From Psychromonas sp. L1A2 (GTDB lineage: Bacteria; Pseudomonadota; Gammaproteobacteria; Enterobacterales; Psychromonadaceae), in the NCBI RefSeq assembly GCF_009828855.1, contig NZ_WUAG01000001.1:62001-126000 (forward strand): a stretch of DNA of 64,000 nucleotides, read 5' to 3'. The notes below the pieces were generated by a model that saw nothing but the letters and a program-made list of their open reading frames with translations, was not told where the DNA came from and searched no databases. This document shows, one piece after another, positions 9,955-19,796 of the stretch. How positions within the stretch are numbered: the first letter of the stretch is position 1; every line of letters begins with the position of its first letter. Position numbers and translations under genes: made by a program.

Positions 9955-10392
9955 TCATTGATTATAAAGACATTTATTACAAACTCCATGTGCTTCTAAC
10001 ACTTTATTGGTAATTTTGAATCCAAATTGTGAAGCTTTCGTTGAAAATGCCTCATCAATAATAGGATCACTCAATTCAATCACTTGTTTACACTTCTCAC
10101 AAATCAATAATTGCATTGGGTGTTCGCAACCTAAGTGGCAACACATTAAGTAGGCATTCAGTGATTCTATGCGGTGAATAAAGTGATTATCTAATAAAAA
10201 ATCTAATGCACGATATATAGTAGGTGGCTTCGCTTTACTATCAAATTTCTGCAATTGCTCTAATAGCTCATAAGCAGTAATAGCATCTTTATGCTCCGCC
10301 ATTAAAGTAAATACCTGCTGGCGAACGGCTGTAAAGCGTACATTATTTGACTTACAAATTTCGATTGCTTGAGCGAGTAATGGATGAGGCAT
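9955..10392 (-). CDS. zur: Zinc uptake regulator Zur (Fur family)
   Basis: Zinc-sensing repressor of 145 residues. The N-terminal winged helix contains FTAVRQQVFTLM and KPPTIYRALDFLLDNHFIHRI. The metal-binding part has CCHLGCEH and two CxxC pairs (CEKC and CNKC) for the structural zinc. The YRALDFL segment and the CHLGCEHP pattern fit Zur better than Fur. The frame stays open upstream to 10458, but the family start is MPHPLLAQAI. No Zur operator was identified. It is transcribed away from the frameshifted regulator upstream of it. Confidence 0.88.
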   Translation of the reverse strand: MPHPLLAQAIEICKSNNVRFTAVRQQVFTLMAEHKDAITAYELLEQLQKFDSKAKPPTIYRALDFLLDNHFIHRIESLNAYLMCCHLGCEHPMQLLICEKCKQVIELSDPIIDEAFSTKASQFGFKITNKVLEAHGVCNKCLYNQ

Positions 10393-10625
10393 AGTAACAA
10401 CTTCTATCAGTAAAAGAGACGTTATAATATCATAGAGATAGCAGATTAAAGAGAGCAATTATTGTTGAGAGTAACAGACTTAATATTTTCATTGGTTCTT
10501 GTTTATAATCCTCTTTTCTAGATGGCTCTCTTTGACAAATAGTCGCCTTTACAAGCTGAGCGGATTTCATTCATTTTGGTTGTACTGATTAGCTTAGATT
10601 ACATACGATATCTCAATACTAAATG

Positions 10626-11670
10626 TCATTTATTCGATGTATCTTGGCTAATAATAGGATTTTGATAAGTCACTGAACGTTTTATAGTTTGAGAGGGTGT
10701 TTCACCAAACAAATGCTTATATTGTGCATTGAATGTACCTATATGAAAAAATCCAAAATCAAGGGCAAGGTCTGCAATACCAATATCATTATCCGCGTTT
10801 AATAAAAGTCTTCTTATTTCATTAAGGCGGCAGTCTCTTATGTATTGAATAGGCGACATGCCAAAACCTTGTTCAAAGCAATATTGTAGTGCTCGTCTAC
10901 TGACATTGGTTATTTGGCATAATTCGGTAATGGTGAGTGGGTAATTATTGGTTTCTTTAATGTATCGAGTAATATCGGCAATCACTCTCTGAGTTGTTTG
11001 CTGTGTTACTTTACCTTCATTAAAGCCATATTCTGTTTGTGTTAATAGATCGGCAACTTTAGAAGTAATAAGGGGTGTTAGTCTTGCTAATCGTTCAGGG
11101 TTTTGATCACCGAAAATGCTATTACTACCCGTAGGTGAATTATTGTTATCCAATAATAAACTAATTAACTTGGCTAATTCATAGCTAACATAATGATTAG
11201 GACGTGAAGCCTGCATTGTATTACTTTGGTTTTGCCATAGATCATTATCTCCTCCAATCATCTCTTCACTGAGACTATTTTTATTGATCACTAGTCCATA
11301 AATATGAAAGTCTGGTGGTGTTATCAGCTCAAATTCAATACCTGAAGGACGAGTCATTAATTGCCCTCCAATAATTTCACTGTTATTTATTTTGGGTCTT
11401 TGTGGTTGTAACGAAAAACCAAGCCATAAGTTATCGTGTTTAACACAACATTGTTGTTGTAATGTGCGATTAGTGAACTCTTCAAAAAAAATGAATTCCC
11501 CCTAATTTTAATTCATCCAAACAGCCACTAAAGGTGCCACTGCTATGTTGGTTATAGCGTTGTTCCCATTGTATTAAGCTTTCTGCTTGTTGATTAACAT
11601 CAAAAGTAAATGATTTGCACCTCTCTAGTGCAGAGGCGGTACTACCTTGGTGCTGCTTTATAAAACCCAT
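10626..11670 (-). pseudogene. eutR: EutR-type AraC-family regulator, interrupted by a frameshift
   Basis: Read with one base removed, this is a protein of about 347 residues that aligns with E. coli EutR (350), the ethanolamine/B12-responsive activator of eut genes. The N-terminal part (QAESLIQWEQRYNQ, then GGIHFF) stops at TGA just after eight T on the coding strand (eight A at 11484-11491). Dropping one of these continues in frame as EEFTNRTLQQQCC, DNLWLGFS and then the long C-terminal part. That part ends with the AraC DNA-binding domain (TELCQITNVSRRALQYCF, ALDFGFFHIGTFNAQYK). I chose ATG 11670 because AAGGCGG precedes it by five bases. It is divergent from eutB. It may be a true mutation, a sequencing slip or a slippery site. 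Confidence 0.8.
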
Positions 11671-11746
11671 TTTTCCGCCTTTTATCATTTATGCCTCAAT
11701 TTGAGGCAAACTTCATTTAACTTATTGTTTTGAATCGTTATTTTAT

Positions 11747-11820
11747 TTTGCGCAATAGCGTTATTCAGTTGGATCGATCCTCGCACTTTGCGGTGTAATT
11801 AGTTTGCAAAGTTTGCGCCG
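11747..11820 (+). promoter_or_regulatory. Possible regulator-binding region before eutB
   Basis: TTTGCG-type words recur between the divergent eutR and eutB genes: TTTTGCGCAA near 11746-11755, CTTTGCGG near 11786-11793, and GTTTGCAAAGTTTGCGCC near 11802-11819. Clustered repeats in a divergent gap fit AraC-family sites. No consensus for EutR was available to test this. Confidence 0.25.
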
Positions 11821-11845
11821 AATTTAATGTTTTGAGGTACTTAAC

Positions 11846-13246
11846 ATGTCCAATTATCGCTATCAGCTAGGTAGCCATCTTTATCGATTTGATAATCTTG
11901 CCGATTTGATGGCAAAAGCATCACCTATGAGATCAGGTGATCAACTAGCCGGTGTTGCAGCTCTTTCATCAGAGCAACGTGCTGTCGCACAAATGTTATT
12001 GGCAGAATTACCGTTAAAAACGTTTCTCGAAGAAACACTTATCCCTTATGAAAAAGATGAAATAACGCGTCTTATTATTGATGAACACGATGCAAACGCA
12101 TTTTCGGAAATTTCTCATTTAACCGTTGGCGATTTTCGTAATTGGTTATTACAAGAAACAACAACTGAAGTTGATTTTAAACGTATTCGCGCCGGTATTA
12201 CACCTGAAATGGTGGCTGCAGTGAGTAAAATAATGCGCAATCAAGACCTTATTTTGGTCGCTAAAAAGTGCAATATTATTACTCAATTTCGTAATACGAT
12301 TGGCCTACCTGGACACTTATCGACACGTTTACAACCTAACCACCCAACCGATGATGTAAACGGTATTGCAGCAACTATTTTTGATGGTTTGATGTACGGT
12401 AATGGCGATGCGGTATTAGGCATTAACCCTGCAACGGACAGTGTTTCACAAGCAGTGAAATTAATGAAATTGATGGATGATGTTATCCAACATTATGAAA
12501 TTCCAACTCAGTCTTGTGTATTAACTCACGTGACAAATACCATTGAAGCGATAGAGCTGGGTGCCCCCGTGGATCTTGTTTTTCAATCAATTGGTGGCAC
12601 AGAAGCAACCAACCAAGGTTTTGGTGTAAACCTAAACGTCTTAAATGAAGCTCATCAAGCGGCACTAGAATTAAAGCGCGGTACTGTCGGTAATAACGTG
12701 ATGTACTTTGAAACTGGTCAAGGTAGTGCACTTTCTGCCAATGGTCATCACGGCGTAGATCAACAGACTTGTGAAACACGTGCTTACGCGGTAGCTCGTA
12801 AATTTAAGCCATTATTAGTTAATACAGTGGTTGGCTTTATTGGTCCTGAGTACCTCTTTGATGGCAAACAAATCATTCGTGCCGGTTTAGAAGACCATTT
12901 TTGTGGGAAGCTACTTGGTTTACCGATGGGCTGTGATATTTGTTATACCAACCATGCTTATGCCGATCAGAATGATATGGATAACTTACTGACACTGCTA
13001 GGTGTTGCTGAGTGCTCATTTATCATGGGAATTCCTGGTTCCGATGACATCATGCTTAATTACCAAACGACTTCATTCCATGATGCACTTTATGCTCGTC
13101 AGGTATTAGGTCTTCGTCCTGCACCTGAATTTGATCAGTGGCTTAAAAAAATGCAAATCGCACCCGCTGATAACCTTACTCAATTAAGTAACACATTGCC
13201 TGATCGCTTTGCTCATCCATTAAATATGATCAAGGAGCTTTTATGA
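11846..13246 (+). CDS. eutB: Ethanolamine ammonia-lyase large subunit EutB
   Basis: Catalytic subunit of the adenosylcobalamin-dependent lyase that splits ethanolamine into acetaldehyde and ammonia. The 466 residues are slightly longer than E. coli EutB (453). TIM-barrel blocks include TIGLPGHLSTRLQPNHP, DDVNGIAATIFDGLMYGNGD, INPATDSVSQ, LVFQSIGGTEATNQGFG, YFETGQGSALSANGHHGVDQ and LPMGCDICYTNHA. It overlaps eutC by four bases (ATGA), so the subunits are translationally coupled. There are no shell genes (eutSMNLK), reactivase (eutA) or acetaldehyde dehydrogenase in the window. The pathway here is the minimal type that uses ethanolamine mainly as a nitrogen source (inference). Confidence 0.97.
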   Translation: MSNYRYQLGSHLYRFDNLADLMAKASPMRSGDQLAGVAALSSEQRAVAQMLLAELPLKTFLEETLIPYEKDEITRLIIDEHDANAFSEISHLTVGDFRNWLLQETTTEVDFKRIRAGITPEMVAAVSKIMRNQDLILVAKKCNIITQFRNTIGLPGHLSTRLQPNHPTDDVNGIAATIFDGLMYGNGDAVLGINPATDSVSQAVKLMKLMDDVIQHYEIPTQSCVLTHVTNTIEAIELGAPVDLVFQSIGGTEATNQGFGVNLNVLNEAHQAALELKRGTVGNNVMYFETGQGSALSANGHHGVDQQTCETRAYAVARKFKPLLVNTVVGFIGPEYLFDGKQIIRAGLEDHFCGKLLGLPMGCDICYTNHAYADQNDMDNLLTLLGVAECSFIMGIPGSDDIMLNYQTTSFHDALYARQVLGLRPAPEFDQWLKKMQIAPADNLTQLSNTLPDRFAHPLNMIKELL

Positions 13247-14076
13247 GTGACATTAAACCTAACGAGTCAAACATAGTACATAAAGACCCGTGGGAAAAAT
13301 TACGTCAGTTTACTGATGCTCGTATTGGATTAGGCCGTGTTGGCACGAGTCTTCCAACATCAGAACTACTACGTTTTCAGCTTTCTCATGCGCAAGCTAT
13401 TGATGCAGTTCATGTACCACTGGATGTCGATAAATTATGTGAACAATTTGAACAGTCCGAAATATTAAAACCTTATTTACCAATGCAGAAACTACATAGT
13501 AAAGCACGTGACCGTATGGAATATCTACAACGTCCCGATTTAGGCCGTCAATTAGATGAGCAATCTATCTCTGCTTTACAGCCTGCGACAGGTGACCGCT
13601 ACGATTTAGTATTTGTGCTTGCTGACGGTTTATCTTCTTACGCGATTAGCCACCATGCTAAAAACTTTATAGAACTATTTATTAGTCGTCTCAATGAAGA
13701 GCCCAACAAAAAATTAAATATCGCCCCTATTTGTGTGGTTCAACAAGGCCGAGTTGCAGTGGGAGACGATGTTTGTGAAGCCTTGAATGCTAAACAAGTT
13801 GTACTTCTTATTGGTGAACGTCCGGGGTTAAGTTCACCTGACAGTATGGGGATGTATCTAACATGGAATGCTAAACGCGGTATTGAAGATTCATTACGTA
13901 ATTGCATTTCAAATATTCGCCCTGAAGGCTTGAAGTATCAAGCTGCGGTACATAAAGGACATTATTTATTAACTGAATCCCATCGTCTTGAGCTAACAGG
14001 GGTGAATTTAAAAGATCGTTCTGAAGATTCATTGATTGATACCGATGATACACAACAATTTTGCTTAACGGTTTAA
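13243..14076 (+). CDS. eutC: Ethanolamine ammonia-lyase small subunit EutC
   Basis: Small subunit of ethanolamine ammonia-lyase, which helps bind the cobalamin cofactor. The 277 residues contain DPWEKLRQFTDARIGLGRVG, then LPTSELLRFQLSHAQAIDAVH, LVFVLADGLSSYAISHHA, VQQGRVAVGDDV and LIGERPGLSSPDSMGMYLTW, all hallmark EutC segments. Its ATG overlaps the eutB TGA. The permease gene starts 65 bases downstream with an AAGGAAG ribosome-binding site. Confidence 0.97.
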   Translation: MSDIKPNESNIVHKDPWEKLRQFTDARIGLGRVGTSLPTSELLRFQLSHAQAIDAVHVPLDVDKLCEQFEQSEILKPYLPMQKLHSKARDRMEYLQRPDLGRQLDEQSISALQPATGDRYDLVFVLADGLSSYAISHHAKNFIELFISRLNEEPNKKLNIAPICVVQQGRVAVGDDVCEALNAKQVVLLIGERPGLSSPDSMGMYLTWNAKRGIEDSLRNCISNIRPEGLKYQAAVHKGHYLLTESHRLELTGVNLKDRSEDSLIDTDDTQQFCLTV

Positions 14077-14141
14077 GCCGTTATTGCTTCATATATAACA
14101 ATTAATTTTAACTATCTAACCAAAATAAAAAAGGAAGTATT

Positions 14142-15533
14142 ATGTCTAATAACGAAGAGTATCTTGCTCAAAGACAATTAAAGAAGGGAGCGGCAGGTTG
14201 GATCTTGCTTGCAGGCTTAGGGATCTCATATGTTATTTCTGGTGATTTCGCAGGATGGAACTTTGGTATTGCTCAAGCAGGTTGGGGTGGTTTTGTTATT
14301 GCTGCAGTACTGATGGGCATTATGTACTTAACATTGGTATTATCACTTGCTGAAATGTCAGCTGCGATCCCTGCTGCTGGTGGTGGTTATAGTTTTGCGC
14401 GTCAAGCAATGGGGCCAGCTGGTGGTTACCTCACAGGTTTAGCGGTATTAATTGAATATACGCTTGCACCTGCTGCCATTGTTATTTTCATTGGTTCTTC
14501 TGTTAATGAACTACTAGGGCTTGATGGTCCGCTTGTTTATGCTGCTTTTTATCTTATCTTTGTCGGTATCCATATCTTTGGTGCGGGTGAAGCATTAAAA
14601 GTGATGATGGTGATCAGCGCGTTAGCGGTATTAGCAATCATCGTCACAGGTATTGTTTTATTACCTGAGTTCAATGTAGATAATCTATTTGATATCGTAC
14701 CTTCAGCTGGTGGTACAGAATTCTTGCCAATGGGGTATTACGGTGTTTGGGCTGCGTTACCTTTTGCAATGTGGTTATTTCTTGCCGTTGAAGGTGTACC
14801 GCTTGCTGCAGAAGAAGCAAAAGATCCAGCGAAAGATGTGCCTAAAGGTATTATTGCTGCGATGATTTTCTTATTGTTTACTGCAATCCTTGTTGTTGTA
14901 TTAGTGGCAGGTGCCGCTGGTGCGCAAGTAACAGCAGGTAGTGCTGTACCGTTAGTTGATGCATTAAAAATGACAGGTAACCCAAATATTGCCACTATGG
15001 TTAATGTATTAGGTTTAGCTGGATTAGTCGCGTCATTTTTCTCTATTATCTACGGATATAGCCGTTTAGTCTTTGCATTATCTCGTGCAGGTTATTTACC
15101 ACAGAAGCTTTCATTAACCAGTAAACGTAAAGTCCCAGTACGTGCATTGATCGTTCCTGGTGTATTAGGTTTTCTATTATCACTTACGGGTGAAGGTGAC
15201 CTAATGTTATCAATGGCGGTTGTTGGTGCAACAGTGTCATACGCAATGATGTCTGGTAGCCATATATTATTACGTATTAAACAACCTAATCTTAACCGTC
15301 CATACAAAACACCAGGCGGTGTTGTGACTTCTGGTATTTCATTCGTATTGTCTTTAATCGCATTAACGGGTGTTTATGCTTACGATGTAAGAGCTTTCTA
15401 CTTTACGTTCGTGTTATTTGTTATTGGCATGCTTTATTACGCTTTAATTGGTAGAAATAGCCTAGTGGCTTCATCTGCTGAAGAAGAGTTTGCGATGTTA
15501 TCTCGTGCTGAAGATGAGCTTGTGACTAATTAA
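14142..15533 (+). CDS. eat: Ethanolamine permease (APC superfamily)
   Basis: Inner-membrane transporter of 463 residues with about 12 hydrophobic segments. The N-terminal region ISYVISGDFAGWNFGIAQAG and the following SLAEMSAAIPAAGGGYSFA are typical of the Eat/EutP-like ethanolamine permease branch. AVEGVPLAAEEAKDPAKDVP follows TM6 as in many APC proteins. It completes the eutB-eutC-eat unit: import and cleavage of ethanolamine. A hairpin follows the stop codon. Confidence 0.93.
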   Translation: MSNNEEYLAQRQLKKGAAGWILLAGLGISYVISGDFAGWNFGIAQAGWGGFVIAAVLMGIMYLTLVLSLAEMSAAIPAAGGGYSFARQAMGPAGGYLTGLAVLIEYTLAPAAIVIFIGSSVNELLGLDGPLVYAAFYLIFVGIHIFGAGEALKVMMVISALAVLAIIVTGIVLLPEFNVDNLFDIVPSAGGTEFLPMGYYGVWAALPFAMWLFLAVEGVPLAAEEAKDPAKDVPKGIIAAMIFLLFTAILVVVLVAGAAGAQVTAGSAVPLVDALKMTGNPNIATMVNVLGLAGLVASFFSIIYGYSRLVFALSRAGYLPQKLSLTSKRKVPVRALIVPGVLGFLLSLTGEGDLMLSMAVVGATVSYAMMSGSHILLRIKQPNLNRPYKTPGGVVTSGISFVLSLIALTGVYAYDVRAFYFTFVLFVIGMLYYALIGRNSLVASSAEEEFAMLSRAEDELVTN

Positions 15534-15558
15534 TATTTAACAGATAAGTTATCATCTA

Positions 15559-15595
15559 GTTAAAACCTATCTGAATAAGGTAGGTTTTAACTTTA
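15559..15595 (+). terminator. Terminator-like hairpin after eat
   Basis: Perfect 11-bp stem GTTAAAACCTA / TAGGTTTTAAC with an 11-base loop. Only three T follow, so it may be weak. Confidence 0.6.
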
Positions 15596-15710
15596 TACCC
15601 ATTACATTAAATATGCTGTCTAAATTTTACTTGTTAAAACAGCTCAATTTAAGGCGTAAAGTGAGTTGTTTTAACCAGTAAAATAGTAAGCTATTTATTA
15701 TGATTGGTAT
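15595..15710. repeat. Palindromic MITE-like element, copy A (116 bp)
   Basis: The left end ATACCCATTACATTAAATAT and the complement of the right end (ATACCAATCATAATAAATAG) form an imperfect inverted repeat that continues inward for about 50 bases to GTTAAAACA-CTCA on both arms. It shares terminal sequence with the copies near 27, 51 and 60 kb. It encodes nothing. The rest of the 420-base gap to the chemoreceptor is AT-rich and featureless. Confidence 0.75.
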
Positions 15711-15953
15711 TATTAACAACATTTTTTAACTCTCTGAATTTATTGCTAACTATTTACACTTCGCTTTAATACCTACTTCTACTAATCAATACGTCATGTG
15801 TGAACTATGATCGAACTTTATATTTTTTAATCATTTTTAGGTAATATATGACGATTAAATGATCTATATTATCTTTTTTACCGTATCATCCGCTTCCTTT
15901 TTGAGCATATTAATTAAATGCATATTTTTATATTGAATATGCAAAGGTGAATA

Positions 15954-17420
15954 ATTAATAAAATAAATAAAGCGTTTTCGAGTGTCCTAGTATTATTATT
16001 TGTTGAGTCAATCGGACTTGCTTTTATTTATGGGACTTTTGCGGAAGCGATATTAATAGGTTTGCCTGCCATGTTAGTTCCATTATGGTTGTTGCAAAGT
16101 GCACCTAATGCAACATTAACAAAGCATGCTTCTGCATTAGCAGCGATGATCTTCGCTTGTTTACATATACACCAAATGAATAGATTGATAGAAGTCCATT
16201 TTGAAATATTTATATTAATGGCCATTCTAATTATTTTTAGCGATTGGAAAGTGTATATTTCAGCTACTTTATTAATTGCAGTGCATCACCTTTCTTTCTA
16301 CTTTATGCAAGTGAATGGATCTGGCGTTTATATATTTGATTTAGATCGATTATTTTTCTCGACCGTTATTATTCATGCTGTTTACGCTGTGGTAGAAGCT
16401 ATTATTGCTGGATATATTGCAAAAATATTATACGACGATAGCCAAGTAGGAAAAGAATTAGCCCGAGTAACAAAAATATTAACTGAAAATGAAAACTTAC
16501 TTGACTTAAAAGTACGAGCTAATGCTAATAACAATATTGTATTGAAAGGGTTTAATGAGCTTTTAACGGTACTTGATAATGTAGTTATGGGCGTTAAGAA
16601 TCAAACGAATGATTTCATCGTTAATTCAAATCATCTCACCTCAGCTAAGACTGAACTTGAAGTTTCAGCTAATCACAGACAAGCAGAAACTGAAAATATT
16701 GCCTCTTCGGTGGAAGAGATGGCAGTGACTGTTGCGTCAATAGCAAGGGATACTAATGAGTTAAGTAACCAGATGAAAGATGCAACGTCCTCAACACAAA
16801 AAGCGAATGACTATATTGATGAAATAAATATTCAAAATGCCGAGCTTACAGGGATATTAAATAAAACCAGTGTTGAAATAACTGCTTTGGCTAATGCAAG
16901 TGATGTGATTACTAAGGTTTTATCAGAGATTACTAGTATTGCCGATCAAACTAATTTATTAGCACTTAATGCTGCCATTGAAGCTGCTAGAGCAGGTGAA
17001 CAAGGGCGTGGATTTGCCGTAGTTGCAGATGAAGTTAGAGCGCTTGCAAACCGAACTAAAGATAGCACACAACGAGTTAATGAAACCTTATTAGAACTTG
17101 CTAACCATTCACAATCATCTACTCAATCTATGGTTCAATGCATTGATGCTGTCGATGTTGTTATTTCTGTAGCAGGGCAAGCTAATAAAGAAATCATTAA
17201 TGCTTCTTCATTAGTTTCATTATCTAATGATATTGCTCATTCGGTTGCTGCGGCTGTTGAAGAGCAATCTATAGCGACCAACGATATTGCACAAAGCACA
17301 GAGAAAGTGAGTTCACTAAGCAGGGATGATGCTAAAAAAGTAGATATGTTGGCGCAAGAAGCCGATAACATCTCTCATTCGGTTACATTATTAGAAGCAA
17401 GCATTGCAAGATTCAAATAG
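15954..17420 (+). CDS. Methyl-accepting chemotaxis protein with non-AUG start
   Basis: Chemoreceptor of about 488 residues. Residues 1-130 hold about four or five membrane helices ([34 protein letters not shown] and others) with no large periplasmic sensor domain. A linker and the cytoplasmic signalling domain follow, with the invariant hairpin tip [38 protein letters not shown]. The first ATG in frame is at 16071, inside a membrane helix. The frame is open back to 15951 and reads as (start)[12 protein letters not shown], placed after AAAGGTG. The start is therefore probably ATT at 15954 or ATA at 15951. A ten-codon frame from 15918 ends in a TGA overlapping that ribosome-binding site. Confidence 0.85.
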   Translation: MNKINKAFSSVLVLLFVESIGLAFIYGTFAEAILIGLPAMLVPLWLLQSAPNATLTKHASALAAMIFACLHIHQMNRLIEVHFEIFILMAILIIFSDWKVYISATLLIAVHHLSFYFMQVNGSGVYIFDLDRLFFSTVIIHAVYAVVEAIIAGYIAKILYDDSQVGKELARVTKILTENENLLDLKVRANANNNIVLKGFNELLTVLDNVVMGVKNQTNDFIVNSNHLTSAKTELEVSANHRQAETENIASSVEEMAVTVASIARDTNELSNQMKDATSSTQKANDYIDEINIQNAELTGILNKTSVEITALANASDVITKVLSEITSIADQTNLLALNAAIEAARAGEQGRGFAVVADEVRALANRTKDSTQRVNETLLELANHSQSSTQSMVQCIDAVDVVISVAGQANKEIINASSLVSLSNDIAHSVAAAVEEQSIATNDIAQSTEKVSSLSRDDAKKVDMLAQEADNISHSVTLLEASIARFK

Positions 17421-17442
17421 TAAAATCACGCATTTTCACTAT

Positions 17443-17937
17443 ATGGTTTTTATTATTTGGCTTGTTTTTACTGTCATTGCGGCTATTTATTTCATTAGTA
17501 GCCGTTTAGTCAGTTATGATCCAGAAGAAAAGCTAACCGGTCAAAACAGTGTTTTTGTAATGCAGGAGTTGAGAAAAATAGCGCAACTTAACAATGTCGA
17601 TCTAAGTGATACGATCATTCATTTCACTAGTGACCATTGTGCTTGCACACAATATTCTGAAGCACATAAAAAAGAGATTAATGAACAAGCGGGGTTAACG
17701 GGTTTTAAGGTTATTAACGTTAACTTACCTGCAAAACTATCAACTATTATCCCTTCGACACCTTCCATAATGATTGTGAGTGATACACAAGATTTACTCT
17801 ATTTGGGCCCTTATTCAATTGGTCTAGCTTGTACTGAGTCTAATGGTTATGTTGAAACAGTGATGAAAAATTATGGCAAAGGTTATCGTTCGGATTTAAT
17901 CTTAAGTGATGCATCGGGTTGTTATTGTAACTTGTGA
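17443..17937 (+). CDS. Membrane-anchored thioredoxin-like protein (DUF6436-like)
   Basis: Small protein of 164 residues (177 if TTG 17404 is used). One N-terminal membrane helix (VFIIWLVFTVIAAIYFIS) is followed by an extracytoplasmic domain. That domain carries DHCACTQ, a CxC pair at the position of a thioredoxin active site, plus a later conserved LGPYSIGLACTES and a C-terminal GCYCN. This pattern fits a small marine-proteobacterial family I know as DUF6436. Its substrate is unknown. The start is unclear: ATG 17443 lacks a ribosome-binding site, while TTG 17404 would overlap the chemoreceptor stop by 17 bases and suggest coupling. Confidence 0.65.
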   Translation: MVFIIWLVFTVIAAIYFISSRLVSYDPEEKLTGQNSVFVMQELRKIAQLNNVDLSDTIIHFTSDHCACTQYSEAHKKEINEQAGLTGFKVINVNLPAKLSTIIPSTPSIMIVSDTQDLLYLGPYSIGLACTESNGYVETVMKNYGKGYRSDLILSDASGCYCNL

Positions 17938-17971
17938 TGGTATTTGAAATGTTCTAGAAGCGAAGAAGTGA

Positions 17972-18004
17972 AAAAGCCTCAATTTTATTAAAATTGAGGC
18001 TTTT
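17972..18004. terminator. Bidirectional terminator between convergent genes
   Basis: Perfect 15-bp stem AAAAGCCTCAATTTT / AAAATTGAGGCTTTT with a three-base loop. T and A tracts flank it on both sides, so it can serve both the rightward gene and the leftward nucleotidase gene. Confidence 0.9.
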
Positions 18005-18059
18005 ATTTATTATCGATTTAATTCAGTAATGACTTTACACGTTAAGCGCTTTAAATCAC

Positions 18060-19796
18060 TTACTCTGCAACACAACCCTCAGAGCTTGTAGAGTTAGCGT
18101 AAATAATATCACCAATCGGATCATAGTCAGTTGCTACAATGCTACCTTGTTCTACAAAGAATGCTTGTAAAGCATCTGCATCAACCGTACCGCCATCAAT
18201 CACTTCTAGTTCAGGGTAACCGTCACCACCTGCCGCGTTAAAGCTTGGGATAGAGAAAGTGTATTCATCTGTTTCAGAGAAGTCTTTGTTACCAATACTA
18301 ATGATATCTACTGAACCAGCAGTACAGTCGACTGTCATGTTAACATCGGTGATTTGAGCATATGCACCTGCACCTTGTGTGAACGTTGCGACAGTACTTA
18401 AGTACTCTTTAACTTCTGTACCGGTCATCGTTGCTAATGTCACTGTATTACCAAAAGGTTGCACGGTTAATACGTCACGGTAAGTAATATCACCTTCTGC
18501 AATAGACGCACGTACACCACCTGAGTTCATCACACCAAAATCAGCATTGACGTTTTCACTTTGAGCAATCGCAATTAAACGACCCATGTTAGTTTGCTTG
18601 CTACGCACATCAGCTCGCTCACCATTCAGGGGGCCGCCAGTTAATGTTGCTAATGTTTCATCTAAACTTGCTGAACCTTGATCTTGATAAAACTGTAATG
18701 TTGCTAATAATTCAGGATCTTTTGTAATTTCATCTTGAATAAATACTAGTTCAGTTATTGCTTCACCGTCATCATCAAGTTCAGGTTCACCATTTTCATC
18801 AAGTACTATGACTTCTTCTTTTAAATTAACTGGAATCAATGCATAGCTATCTAATGTTAATTCTCCATTTTCGAATGTGAAGTCAGCACGACCTACGTAT
18901 TTACCCCATTCATGTGCTTGCATGATGTAAGTGCCATTTTGTTGATCAGGTACACAATCATCACCAGGGGTAAAGTCAGCGTAAGCAGTATTATCACCAG
19001 GTTCCATACAGACAGGGTTTTGAGAATGACCACCGATGATTGCATCTAGTTGACCTTCTTCCAAAGAACGCGCTAAAGCAACATCGCCCGGTGCGTTACT
19101 ACCATTAGCAGCATTAGCGTAATGACCCATATGGGTCACAGCCATAATAATATCAGCACCACCGTCCGCCTCGATCTCTGAAATGACAGTAGGCGCTTCT
19201 ATTTGTGGGTCAGTAAAGACTAGATCCCCAATAAATTCTGGGTTTGATAGTTTTGCTGTGTCATCTGTTGTGAAGCCAATTAATGCTAAGCTAACGCCAT
19301 TGATATCAAAGGTTTTATAAGCATCAAAATAACGACTATTATCTGCATTATAAATATTCGCCGAAAGCATTGGGAAATTAGCTAAATCTCTTTGCATTTC
19401 TAATGTTTGAAGTGGATTATCAAATTCATGGTTACCGACAGCCATCGCATCGTATGCAATTCTATTCATACCAATAAAATCAGGTACAGCATCTTGTAAG
19501 TCAGATTCTGGTACACCTGTATTAACGTCGCCACCTGATAATACTAATGCAACACCACCTTCCGCTTCTACTTCTGCACGGATTGTATCGATTAACGTTT
19601 TACGGGCTGCCATACCGTACTCACCGTCATCATTTTGCCAAAAACGACCGTGGTTATCATTAGTGTGTAATATCGTAAATGTTACTTTTTCTTGGACTTC
19701 TATGTCCGTACTGTCAGTGCTATCACTATTACATCCAGATAAAATGCCTGCTGCTAGTAAGGCACAAGTAATACCGTTTACTTTTTTGTTTAACAT
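18060..19796 (-). CDS. ushA: 5'-nucleotidase / UDP-sugar hydrolase family lipoprotein
   Basis: Surface or periplasmic metallophosphoesterase of 578 residues that releases nucleosides from extracellular nucleotides. The signal peptide ends in the lipobox LLAAGILSGC. The N-terminal dimetal domain has TFTILHTNDNHGR, LVLSGGDVNTG, VGNHEFDNPLQT (catalytic Asn-His), VTHMGH and IIGGHSQNP. The C-terminal substrate-binding domain has MNSGGVRASI, VQPFGNTV and AAGGDGYPEL. An acidic insert with DENGEPELDDDGEAI around residues 336-350 is salt-adaptation-like. The lipid anchor matches Vibrio NutA rather than soluble E. coli UshA. The gene is monocistronic. Confidence 0.9.
   Translation of the reverse strand: MLNKKVNGITCALLAAGILSGCNSDSTDSTDIEVQEKVTFTILHTNDNHGRFWQNDDGEYGMAARKTLIDTIRAEVEAEGGVALVLSGGDVNTGVPESDLQDAVPDFIGMNRIAYDAMAVGNHEFDNPLQTLEMQRDLANFPMLSANIYNADNSRYFDAYKTFDINGVSLALIGFTTDDTAKLSNPEFIGDLVFTDPQIEAPTVISEIEADGGADIIMAVTHMGHYANAANGSNAPGDVALARSLEEGQLDAIIGGHSQNPVCMEPGDNTAYADFTPGDDCVPDQQNGTYIMQAHEWGKYVGRADFTFENGELTLDSYALIPVNLKEEVIVLDENGEPELDDDGEAITELVFIQDEITKDPELLATLQFYQDQGSASLDETLATLTGGPLNGERADVRSKQTNMGRLIAIAQSENVNADFGVMNSGGVRASIAEGDITYRDVLTVQPFGNTVTLATMTGTEVKEYLSTVATFTQGAGAYAQITDVNMTVDCTAGSVDIISIGNKDFSETDEYTFSIPSFNAAGGDGYPELEVIDGGTVDADALQAFFVEQGSIVATDYDPIGDIIYANSTSSEGCVAE

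Noticed and set aside
11846..15533. Full ethanolamine microcompartment operon
   Set aside because: Only the lyase subunits, permease and regulator are present; no shell, reactivase or aldehyde dehydrogenase genes are in the window.
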